Assembly: GCA_030608865.1 (NCBI GenBank)
Contig: JAUWDI010000082.1
Coordinates: 1-5,437, forward strand
Source: Anaerolineales bacterium
Lineage (GTDB): Bacteria; Chloroflexota; Anaerolineae; Anaerolineales; E44-bin32
Length of the DNA stretch: 5,437 bases
Reading direction: 5' to 3'
Position 1 is the first letter of the stretch, and each line of letters starts with the position of its first letter. Positions 1 through 4,513 of the stretch are shown here, in pieces. Both the position numbers and the translations under genes were made by a program. Under the pieces are notes generated by a model, which saw nothing but the letters and a program-made list of their open reading frames with translations, did no database searches and was not told where the DNA came from.

Positions 1-466
1 CATCAAGTAAGAGCACCTTCGGTTCATGCAGCATCGCCCGAGCGATGGCCAACTTCTGCCGCATTCCCTTTGAGAAAGTCGCCGCCACATCCCCGCGCCG
101 ATCCCACAATCCCAATAGGCGCAGATAGCGCTCCACCTGTCCAGCCACATCCTCCACATCATGCAATTCGGCGAAGAAGCTTAAGTTCCTCTCCGCACTC
201 AAGCGGTCGTACAACCCAGGCGACTCGGTTAATATTCCTACGTTGCGCCTGATCTCGTTATCATCTCGCCCCACTTCATACCCGGCGACCTTTGCCTTCC
301 CCGAAGTCGGCGAAATTAACGCGCTCAGCATGCGGATCGTTGTCGTCTTCCCCGCGCCGTTTGGCCCCAGAAAACCAAAGATCTCGCCCGGCCTGACTTC
401 CATATCCAGATCGTCAACTGCCAGCACGTCACCGAAGCGCTTGGTTAACCCCTTCGTATCAATCAT
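1..466 (-). CDS. ABC transporter ATP-binding protein, N-terminal part (cut by the left edge)
   Basis: This is the nucleotide-binding subunit of an ABC transporter, the cytoplasmic ATPase that drives a membrane permease. The visible 155 residues start at the ATG at 466-464, preceded by a GAGGAG ribosome site at 479-474. They contain Walker A GPNGAGKTT (residues 34-42, Lys40) and a Q-loop region, LTESPGLYDRLS (about 79-90), with Glu where Gln is classical. The signature is FSKGMRQK (131-138), and Walker B VLLLD (151-155) ends at the window edge, so the catalytic Glu and H-loop are not visible. The SKGM signature and the ESPGLYDRL segment resemble ATPases of ABC-2 type exporters and Ytr/Bcr-like systems. 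It lies 54 bp downstream of a YhfC-like protease gene on the same strand, and a YtrA-type regulator heads the cluster. A permease gene is expected beyond the left edge. The substrate cannot be told from the sequence. Confidence 0.95.
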   Translation of the reverse strand, partial: MIDTKGLTKRFGDVLAVDDLDMEVRPGEIFGFLGPNGAGKTTTIRMLSALISPTSGKAKVAGYEVGRDDNEIRRNVGILTESPGLYDRLSAERNLSFFAELHDVEDVAGQVERYLRLLGLWDRRGDVAATFSKGMRQKLAIARAMLHEPKVLLLD

Positions 467-473
467 CCTTTTT

Positions 474-479
474 CTCCTC
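474..479 (-). promoter_or_regulatory. Ribosome binding site of the ABC ATPase gene
   Basis: GAGGAG on the minus strand lies seven bases before the ATG at 466. It fixes the ATPase start independently of the upstream protease gene. Confidence 0.75.
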
Positions 480-483
480 AAAA

Positions 484-495
484 GCGGATATCCGC
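484..495. repeat. Perfect 12-bp palindrome between protease and ATPase genes
   Basis: GCGGATATCCGC is its own reverse complement. In the minus-strand transcript it could fold as a 4-bp GC stem with an ATAT loop followed by TTTT, just ahead of the ATPase ribosome site. The stem is too short for a convincing terminator. It may be an operator, a minor RNA hairpin that tunes translation, or chance. Confidence 0.3.
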
Positions 496-520
496 CCGGC
501 CTACAAATGCTCTCCCCTAA

Positions 521-1396
521 TTAAGCGAAGCGGCTATCCTCCAGACTATCGTCTGATATGTCTTCATCTGTAATTCGCCGCACCCTTGAATTAGGCGGCG
601 AGGTACTCGGGGGATCCCCCTCAAAATCTTCTCCCGGAGCATTCATTGTTTTTATTGCGAAAATTATTAACAAACTAATCCCTGCACCAATAATAACGGT
701 TCCCTCAGCGGCGTAGACACCCCATCTATCCATTACAATTAACGTCACTGCGTTGAACAGCGTATGCCACGCTACGGCTCCCGCCAACCATCCCCACCCA
801 CCGCGCCGCACACTCTGGAGAACCATCGCACTTGCGCTCAAATGAAAGCATATCGCACCGGCTCGCTCGACGGCTCCCAGAAGGGCCTTATACCAGGGCA
901 TGTTCCAATAGAGCGCCATCTGGGCCGCGACGACATCCACTTGCTCCGGAGGTAGTGTCTTTACAAGATCCGTCCCGCGCAACGCAACGGCTTGAAAAAA
1001 GCCGTATAAAACAAAACCACCGAGGATAATCGCCTCACTGCCGCCATGACCCGCCCCAAACATGAGCGCATTGGGCAGGGTTCGAGCATCAGGTTCCCAG
1101 CGGCGCATGACTACAAAGCGCGCCACCTCTTCGAACACTCCTGCAGAAAGGCCGTACAACAGCGCGGCCGCAATAAACGCCAGTCCGCCAGCCGCGAACA
1201 TCCCCCGCTCGGTCACAAAGGGCGTCAGGACCAGATTGTTGAAGGGGATATGCAAAAGCTGCGATGCGACGAAGGTCGCCGCCCCCGCGCCGAACAAACC
1301 CCAACTGAGTCGCCACCGCCTCGCCAACACGACTCCCAAAACCAGGGGGAGGGCAATCATCAACAAACCATTGAGTAAATGCGCCGCTGCGAGCAT
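521..1396 (-). CDS. YhfC-family intramembrane metalloprotease homologue
   Basis: Predicted polytopic membrane protein of 291 residues, resembling the YhfC family, which is related to the CAAX-protease/ABI superfamily of intramembrane proteases. Visible conserved elements, numbered from the ATG at 1396, are FEEVARF (88-94, Glu89, Glu90, Arg93), GHGGSEAI (116-123, His117, Glu121), the ER pair near 177-178 followed by FHLSAS (His185), and HTLFNA (211-216, His211, Asn215). These are the expected catalytic or metal-binding positions. Several hydrophobic segments cover residues 1-250. The last roughly 40 residues form a hydrophilic, acidic, Pro/Ser-rich tail that is probably disordered and cytoplasmic. 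The frame can be read from a TTG at 1450, but AGGAG at 1409-1405, eight bases before the ATG at 1396, supports the shorter start, which opens directly with a membrane helix. The substrate is unknown. Being upstream of an ABC ATPase suggests a role linked to that transporter, such as peptide maturation or stress response; this is inference. Confidence 0.85.
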   Translation of the reverse strand: MLAAAHLLNGLLMIALPLVLGVVLARRWRLSWGLFGAGAATFVASQLLHIPFNNLVLTPFVTERGMFAAGGLAFIAAALLYGLSAGVFEEVARFVVMRRWEPDARTLPNALMFGAGHGGSEAIILGGFVLYGFFQAVALRGTDLVKTLPPEQVDVVAAQMALYWNMPWYKALLGAVERAGAICFHLSASAMVLQSVRRGGWGWLAGAVAWHTLFNAVTLIVMDRWGVYAAEGTVIIGAGISLLIIFAIKTMNAPGEDFEGDPPSTSPPNSRVRRITDEDISDDSLEDSRFA

Positions 1397-1404
1397 TGGA
1401 ACTG

Positions 1405-1409
1405 CTCCT
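1405..1409 (-). promoter_or_regulatory. Ribosome binding site deciding the protease start
   Basis: AGGAG on the minus strand lies eight bases before the ATG at 1396. The alternative TTG start at 1450 has no comparable site. Confidence 0.65.
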
Positions 1410-1533
1410 GGAGACCGATCACTCAACCAAGTCTTGACTGGATGACACAAAAGTCTTCGTTGAACACAACCCGTACCGCATCGTCAACGCCACCACCGCG
1501 AATCCCCCAACATCTGTGCCCTAGCCCGCTATT

Positions 1534-1569
1534 CTACCTTGCTTTTCCGCAACGACTCAGCTGCGTCAT
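1534..1569 (-). other. Possible 11-codon leader ORF (MTQLSRCGKAR)
   Basis: An ATG at 1569 is preceded, eight bases away, by AAGGAGG (1584-1578), the strongest Shine-Dalgarno in the window. The frame reads MTQLSRCGKAR and stops at TAG (1536-1534). The Shine-Dalgarno falls inside the left arm of the palindrome at 1568-1620 and could be masked by it. The ORF may be a leader peptide, or the match may simply be a by-product of the repeat-like sequence. No run of a single regulatory codon is present. Confidence 0.2.
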
Positions 1570-1620
1570 TCTAAGCGCCTCCTTCGCAGGACAAGTTCCA
1601 GAAGCGAAGAAGCGCGGAAT
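1568..1620. repeat. Imperfect 53-base palindrome, dispersed-repeat-like
   Basis: The arms pair as ATTC (1568-1571) with GAAT (1617-1620), GCGC (1575-1578) with GCGC (1612-1615), and CTTCGC (1582-1587) with GCGAAG (1604-1609), with small internal loops and a 16-base terminal loop. The left edge, GTCATTCTAAGCG, resembles the GTCATTCTGAGCG palindromic repeats that I recall as dispersed in many bacterial genomes. It may be a degenerate copy. There is no T-tract on either side, so it is unlikely to be an intrinsic terminator. Confidence 0.4.
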
Positions 1621-1650
1621 ATATACAAGATCCCTGTAGTTGGGCGAGAG

Positions 1651-1679
1651 AGAATAACGATTTTCATCCCAATTGTCAT
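1651..1679 (-). promoter_or_regulatory. Candidate promoter for the protease-ABC unit
   Basis: On the minus strand, ATGACA (1679-1674, 5 of 6 to the -35 consensus) is followed after exactly 17 bases by TATTCT (1656-1651, 4 of 6 to the -10 consensus). Transcription would start near 1644 and give a leader of about 250 bases before the protease ATG. The promoter lies 12 bp from the first parS site, so ParB binding and spreading could affect it. It is predicted by pattern only. Confidence 0.4.
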
Positions 1680-1690
1680 ATCTAGCGAAT

Positions 1691-1706
1691 TGTTTCACGT
1701 GAAACC
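1691..1706. other. parS: parS-like ParB binding site 1
   Basis: TGTTTCACGTGAAACC matches the bacterial chromosomal parS palindrome (TGTTNCACGTGAAACA) at 15 of 16 positions, differing only in the last base. ParB-family CTPases load at such sites to organise and segregate the origin region. It lies 9 bp from a second, exact copy. Confidence 0.8.
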
Positions 1707-1898
1707 CAATGGTGATGTTTCACGTGAAACATCGATACCCGTCGCTTCTTCCAACTCAGAAAACCAACCCCCGTTGAGCCGTGTTTCCCTGCGCGTTTCG
1801 CGATATTCTCGCCACATTATGACCCAGAAGAGAGCCGAAGTGTTCAGATGTGCATAAGCAAAAAACGCCCAACCTGCATACACGGAATACTTGAGCAT
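1695..1898 (-). CDS. Doubtful 67-residue small ORF with one hydrophobic segment
   Basis: I do not recognise this product. It follows gntR by 31 bp on the same strand and could be co-transcribed. Residues 8-29 form a moderately hydrophobic, aromatic-rich segment that could span a membrane. It is followed by a charged stretch (WREYRETRRETRLNGG) and a polar C-terminus. Evidence against it is substantial. The ATG at 1898 lacks a clear Shine-Dalgarno. The last residues are merely the translation of the two parS sites (GTTTCACGTGAAAC read as V-S-R-E-T), and the TGA stop lies inside parS site 1. It may be a real small membrane protein whose end has been overtaken by parS, or an open frame without function. 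Confidence 0.3.
   Translation of the reverse strand: MLKYSVYAGWAFFAYAHLNTSALFWVIMWREYRETRRETRLNGGWFSELEEATGIDVSRETSPLGFT
1716..1731. other. parS: parS-like ParB binding site 2 (exact match)
   Basis: TGTTTCACGTGAAACA is an exact 16-bp palindrome identical to the consensus parS of the chromosomal ParB-Spo0J family. Its centre is 25 bp from that of site 1. Two such sites this close are very unlikely by chance. The parA and parB genes are not in the window. Confidence 0.88.
1849..1857 (-). other. Single DnaA-box match
   Basis: TTATGCACA on the minus strand fits the DnaA box consensus TTATNCACA. It is a lone copy about 120 bp from the parS pair, with no second strict box and no AT-rich unwinding region next to it. 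It therefore does not mark an origin by itself. Confidence 0.25.
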
Positions 1899-1929
1899 TT
1901 CTTAGAACGCTTGTTTTTGTAAGAGCAGA

Positions 1930-2340
1930 TCATCCCTCGAGCCTGGGCGGCTCACCCTCCTCGCGCCAGGCAATCAAGAGCTCATCAAGCAACAGCGAAA
2001 CTTCGTCTGGGCTGAATCTCGCTTGATGTGCATGCCCCAGGAAGGATTTCGCCATCCCCTCCAGCGCAGCCCTTCGCAGAGGTATCGCTTGTTCCGGCAG
2101 CATTGGCTGCAACACATAGGTCCCGCGGCCCCGTTGTGTGGAGAGCACCCCTTCTTGGTCGAGTATGCGGTAGGAGCGAGCGATCGTATTGAAGTTGACG
2201 CTCAGTTCCGCCGCCATTCTCCGCACGGTTGGCAGCTGATCGCCCGGCCTAATCACGCCGGTGGCAACCAGGTGTTTTATTCGCACCACTAGCTGCGCAT
2301 AGATCGGTATATGTCCTCTGAAATCCAGCTCTGTAAACAT
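1930..2340 (-). CDS. GntR-family transcriptional regulator, YtrA subfamily
   Basis: DNA-binding repressor of 136 residues. The winged helix-turn-helix covers about residues 10-76: IPIYAQLVVRIKHLVATG, then RPGDQLPTVRRMAAELSV, the recognition region NFNTIARSYRILDQEG, and the wing STQRGRGTYV. Only about 55 mostly helical residues follow, which fits the short YtrA subfamily and excludes the FadR, HutC and MocR types with larger effector domains. Members of this subfamily usually sit first in, and repress, an operon with ABC transporter genes. Here a YhfC-like protease and an ABC ATPase follow on the same strand. The ATG at 2340 matches the usual N-terminus, although no strong Shine-Dalgarno precedes it. 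A near-consensus promoter and a TTGT repeat array lie directly upstream, so autoregulation is likely. The ligand is unknown. Confidence 0.93.
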   Translation of the reverse strand: MFTELDFRGHIPIYAQLVVRIKHLVATGVIRPGDQLPTVRRMAAELSVNFNTIARSYRILDQEGVLSTQRGRGTYVLQPMLPEQAIPLRRAALEGMAKSFLGHAHQARFSPDEVSLLLDELLIAWREEGEPPRLEG

Positions 2341-2355
2341 TTTGCGATGACCCAG

Positions 2356-2396
2356 TTGTCTTATTGTCTCTTTGTATTATTGTACTAATTGTATAT
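2356..2396. repeat. Tandem TTGTNNNN array, likely GntR operator
   Basis: Five units begin at 2356, 2364, 2372, 2380 and 2389: TTGTCTTA, TTGTCTCT, TTGTATTA, TTGTACTA, and, after one extra base, TTGTATAT. A further TTGTATGT lies at 2406. The array covers the -10 box and presumed start site of the gntR promoter. This is where an autorepressor would bind, but the operator role is inferred from position alone. Confidence 0.6.
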
Positions 2397-2416
2397 CCCC
2401 TGCGTTTGTATGTCAA
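2388..2416 (-). promoter_or_regulatory. Sigma-70-type promoter of gntR
   Basis: On the minus strand, TTGACA (2416-2411) is a perfect -35, followed by a 17-base spacer and TACAAT (2393-2388, 5 of 6 to the -10 consensus). The start point would be near 2381, giving a leader of about 40 bases before the gntR ATG. It overlaps the TTGT repeat array. Confidence 0.75.
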
Positions 2417-2456
2417 GCACGAGGGGCCTGGCTTCGGTTTCGGGGATTGGCTATCG

Positions 2457-2465
2457 TGGTAGAAT
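2457..2465 (+). promoter_or_regulatory. Extended -10 promoter element for the pdxS operon
   Basis: TGGTAGAAT combines a TG extension with the -10 hexamer TAGAAT. A start near 2472 would give a leader of about 30 bases. No good -35 is seen at the right distance (TTTCGG at 2438-2443 is weak), in keeping with an extended -10 type. The same GGTAGAAT string appears on the minus strand at 1538-1531. Confidence 0.5.
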
Positions 2466-2492
2466 CGAATTACGGTTGTTTGATCCTTGCAC

Positions 2493-2496
2493 GGAG
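2493..2496 (+). promoter_or_regulatory. Ribosome binding site of pdxS
   Basis: GGAG lies six bases before the ATG at 2503 but directly abuts the in-frame ATG at 2497, so 2503 is the better start. Confidence 0.6.
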
Positions 2497-2502
2497 ATGA
2501 TT

Positions 2503-3390
2503 ATGGACAAGAAAGTTGCTACCTTCACCGTAAAGAAAGGCTTAGCCCAAATGCTTAAGGGCGGCGTGATCATGGATGTGGTCACGGTGGAACATGCCCT
2601 CATCGCCGAGGAATCCGGCGCTGTTGCTGTAATGGCACTTGAGCGCGTCCCTGCTGATATTCGCGCCCACGGAGGCGTGGCCCGTATGAGCGACCCGGCT
2701 CTAATCCAGGAGATTATGGAGTCTGTCACCATCCCTGTGATGGCGAAGTGCCGCATCGGTCATTTCGTCGAGGCCCAGATCATCGAGGCTCTTGGGGTTG
2801 ACTTCATCGATGAGTCGGAGGTTTTAACGCCGGCCGATGAAGCGCACCACATCAATAAACACCTGTTCAAGATCCCTTTCGTCTGCGGCTGCCGCAATCT
2901 TGGTGAGGCTTTGCGCCGCATTGGAGAGGGGGCAGCGATGATCCGCACGAAAGGCGAAGCCGGAACGGGTGACGTCGTCGAGGCGGTCCGACACGCGCGC
3001 TCTGTTTTCGGCGCGATCCGCCGTCTCGAGAACATGCCCGACGAAGAGTTAATGTCGTTTGCTAAAGAAATCGGTGCCCCCTTCGAGACGCTAAAGGAAA
3101 CCAAGGATTTGGGGCATCTTCCCGTTGTTAATTTTGCCGCTGGCGGCATCGCCACTCCGGCCGACGCCGCGCTCATGATGCAACTTGGTGTGGACGGTGT
3201 TTTTGTCGGCTCGGGTATTTTTAAATCGGGCGACCCCGCTCTGCGAGCGAAGTCCATCGTGGAGGCTGTTGCTCACTACGACGACCCAAAGATCCTGGCC
3301 GAGATCAGCAAGGGTCTTGGCGAGCCTATGGTTGGCATTGAAGTGAGCGAGCTTCCCCAGACAGAACGACTAGCCGATAGGGGCTGGTAG
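2503..3390 (+). CDS. pdxS: Pyridoxal 5'-phosphate synthase subunit PdxS
   Basis: Synthase subunit of the R5P-dependent (DXP-independent) vitamin B6 pathway. It condenses ribose 5-phosphate, glyceraldehyde 3-phosphate and ammonia from PdxT into PLP in the cytoplasm, as a dodecamer of (beta/alpha)8 barrels decorated by PdxT. The protein has 295 residues, the usual family length. Hallmarks are GGVIMD (20-25, Asp25), [10 protein letters not shown] (45-54), MAKCRIGH (80-87, Schiff-base Lys82), [11 protein letters not shown] (103-113), PFVCGCR (125-131), RTKGEAGTG (148-156, second catalytic Lys150), [20 protein letters not shown] and the phosphate-binding VGSGIFKS (235-242). It ends in the usual DRGW. 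The frame is open back to 2389, but the ribosome site and the family N-terminus support the start at 2503. It is the first gene of a four-gene operon that also holds pdxT, and is transcribed divergently from the YtrA-type regulator. Confidence 0.98.
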   Translation: MDKKVATFTVKKGLAQMLKGGVIMDVVTVEHALIAEESGAVAVMALERVPADIRAHGGVARMSDPALIQEIMESVTIPVMAKCRIGHFVEAQIIEALGVDFIDESEVLTPADEAHHINKHLFKIPFVCGCRNLGEALRRIGEGAAMIRTKGEAGTGDVVEAVRHARSVFGAIRRLENMPDEELMSFAKEIGAPFETLKETKDLGHLPVVNFAAGGIATPADAALMMQLGVDGVFVGSGIFKSGDPALRAKSIVEAVAHYDDPKILAEISKGLGEPMVGIEVSELPQTERLADRGW

Positions 3391-3440
3391 ATCTCTTCGG
3401 GAGGGCGGCGATTTTCCACTCCGCAGACGATAGAACCCGG

Positions 3441-3929
3441 ATGCGACGGCACGACCGGGAAATTAAAGACCAGTCTGAGGTGAGGGCGCTTCTGCGCGAT
3501 TCTCAGTTCGGTTTTGTCGCTACCGTTTCTGAGAACCAACCTTTCATACACGCAAACCTTTATTGGTACGACGAGAACAACGAGCGCATTTACTTCCACA
3601 CAGCCCTAGATGGTCGCGCCCGCAGCAACATAGAAACCAACCCCCAGATATGCTTCAGTGTAGCAAACATGGGCCGTCTCCTTCCCGCTGAGACGGCGAT
3701 TGAATTCAGCACTGAGTATGCTAGTGTTACGGTGTTCGGGAGCGCACGCATAGCCGACGACCCATCAGAACAACGCTATGGTCTGCAGGGGTTGCTTGAT
3801 AAGTATTTCCCTCAGTTACAGCCGGGCGATGATTACAGCCCGATCACAGATGCTGATTTGCAGCGAACCTCCGTGTTCGCAATGGAGATCGAATCTTGGA
3901 GCGGGAAACAGAAGGTGGCAGGATCATGA
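3441..3929 (+). CDS. Pyridoxamine 5'-phosphate oxidase-like (NimA-type) flavin-binding protein
   Basis: A split-barrel protein of 162 residues in the PPOX-like superfamily, closest in style to the NimA/Pyridox_ox_2 group. It opens with MRRHDREIKD, a start typical of that group. The core runs through FGFVATVSENQPFIHANLYWY (23-43), IYFHTALDGRARSNIETNP (50-68, with His53 in the YFH position of Nim proteins), ICFSV (70-74) and YASVTVFGSARIADDP (93-108), and closes with FAMEIESWSGKQ (146-157). Members generally bind FMN or related cofactors. It lacks the C-terminal signature of true PdxH, so PNP/PMP oxidase activity cannot be assumed. It sits between pdxS and pdxT, and its TGA overlaps the pdxT ATG, so it is translationally coupled to PLP synthase. 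A role in B6 salvage or redox handling is possible but unproven. The ATG has only a weak ribosome site. Confidence 0.88.
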   Translation: MRRHDREIKDQSEVRALLRDSQFGFVATVSENQPFIHANLYWYDENNERIYFHTALDGRARSNIETNPQICFSVANMGRLLPAETAIEFSTEYASVTVFGSARIADDPSEQRYGLQGLLDKYFPQLQPGDDYSPITDADLQRTSVFAMEIESWSGKQKVAGS

Positions 3930-4510
3930 AGGTTGGCGTCTTGGCGCTGCAGGGAGATTTCGCCGAGCACCTTGCCTTTTTGCGCAGACTGGGAGCGGAA
4001 GGTGTTGAAGTTCGCATGCCTTCCCACCTGGATGACATTGAGGCCTTGATCATTCCCGGAGGCGAATCGACGACGATCGGGAAACTAGCCCTCGCGTTCG
4101 AACTACTGGAACCACTACGAACCTTCGGTCAGACGCGCCCGATATGGGGCACCTGTGCCGGCGCAATTTTCCTTTCCAAAGACTCCTTGGAACGACAGCA
4201 TTTATTAGGATTGATGGATATCACGGTCGAACGCAACGCCTTCGGTCGCCAGGCCGATAGCTTCGAGTCTGATATCCACGTGTCTGTCCTGGAGGATGCA
4301 GTCACACCATTCCCGGCGATATTCATCCGTGCTCCCCTGATCGCCCGCGTCGGGCCCGAGGTAGATGTTGTCGCCCACTTGCCCAACGACAAAGATGATG
4401 GCATTATCGTTGCCGCAAAGCAGGGACATTTCCTTGCCACAAGCTTTCACCCGGAATTAACCGGGGACGACCGCTTCCACCGATATTTCCTGTCCCTTAT
4501 GAAAACGTGA
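3926..4510 (+). CDS. pdxT: Pyridoxal 5'-phosphate synthase glutaminase subunit PdxT
   Basis: Class I glutamine amidotransferase subunit that hydrolyses glutamine and channels ammonia to PdxS for PLP formation. The protein has 194 residues, normal for the family. It starts MKVGVLALQGDFAEH and shows IIPGGESTT (42-50), the nucleophile elbow GTCAGAIFL (75-83, Cys77), VERNAFGRQADSFE (101-114), IRAPLI (134-139), and SFHPELTGD (173-181) with the catalytic His175 and Glu177. All triad residues are intact. The frame is open from 3896, but the ATG at 3926 matches the family N-terminus, has GGTGG at 3914-3918 upstream, and forms an ATGA overlap with the preceding flavoprotein-like gene. Unusually, it is separated from pdxS by that gene rather than following it directly. 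Confidence 0.98.
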   Translation: MKVGVLALQGDFAEHLAFLRRLGAEGVEVRMPSHLDDIEALIIPGGESTTIGKLALAFELLEPLRTFGQTRPIWGTCAGAIFLSKDSLERQHLLGLMDITVERNAFGRQADSFESDIHVSVLEDAVTPFPAIFIRAPLIARVGPEVDVVAHLPNDKDDGIIVAAKQGHFLATSFHPELTGDDRFHRYFLSLMKT

Positions 4511-4513
4511 TCT

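Larger units (their letters stand above)
1397..1694. other. Non-coding stretch upstream of the protease gene
   Basis: About 300 bp without a credible protein gene. Read leftward it holds a candidate promoter (1679-1651), an imperfect palindrome (1568-1620), a strong Shine-Dalgarno before an 11-codon ORF, and a second -10-like TAGAAT at 1536-1531 with no good -35. It is the presumed leader of the protease-ABC unit. No tRNA, riboswitch or rho-independent terminator was recognised. Confidence 0.5.

Noticed and set aside
1397..1450. TTG start adding 18 residues to the protease
   Set aside because: There is no ribosome site before the TTG, whereas AGGAG precedes the ATG at 1396 and the protein then opens directly with a membrane helix.
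1568..1620. Rho-independent terminator
   Set aside because: The palindrome is long, but no T-rich tract follows it on either strand.
243..1639. Plus-strand open frames at 243-524, 764-955, 832-1029, 1046-1378, 1062-1445 and 1379-1639
   Set aside because: Most lie opposite the ATPase and protease genes. They have low-complexity or atypical composition and no recognisable motifs, so they are antisense shadows. The last one mainly covers the leader and its palindrome.
1691..1731. GntR operator made of two palindromes
   Set aside because: The exact match to parS and the distance of about 600 bp from the gntR promoter make ParB sites far more likely.
1930..2340. PdxR-type regulator of the divergent pdx genes
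   Set aside because: PdxR regulators are MocR-type, with an aminotransferase-like domain of about 350 residues. This protein has 136 residues and only a short helical tail, as in YtrA.
2389..2502. Longer N-terminus for PdxS
   Set aside because: The frame is open, but these residues cover the gntR and pdxS promoter region and do not match the PdxS N-terminus. The ribosome site and family length favour the start at 2503.
3391..3440. Alternative ATT start for the flavoprotein-like gene with the strong GGGAGGG at 3399-3405
   Set aside because: ATT initiation is rare, and the protein from the ATG at 3441 already has the family N-terminus MRRHDREI.
3441..3929. Canonical PdxH (PNP/PMP oxidase)
   Set aside because: The protein is shorter, lacks the conserved PdxH C-terminal segment and matches the Nim-like style more closely.
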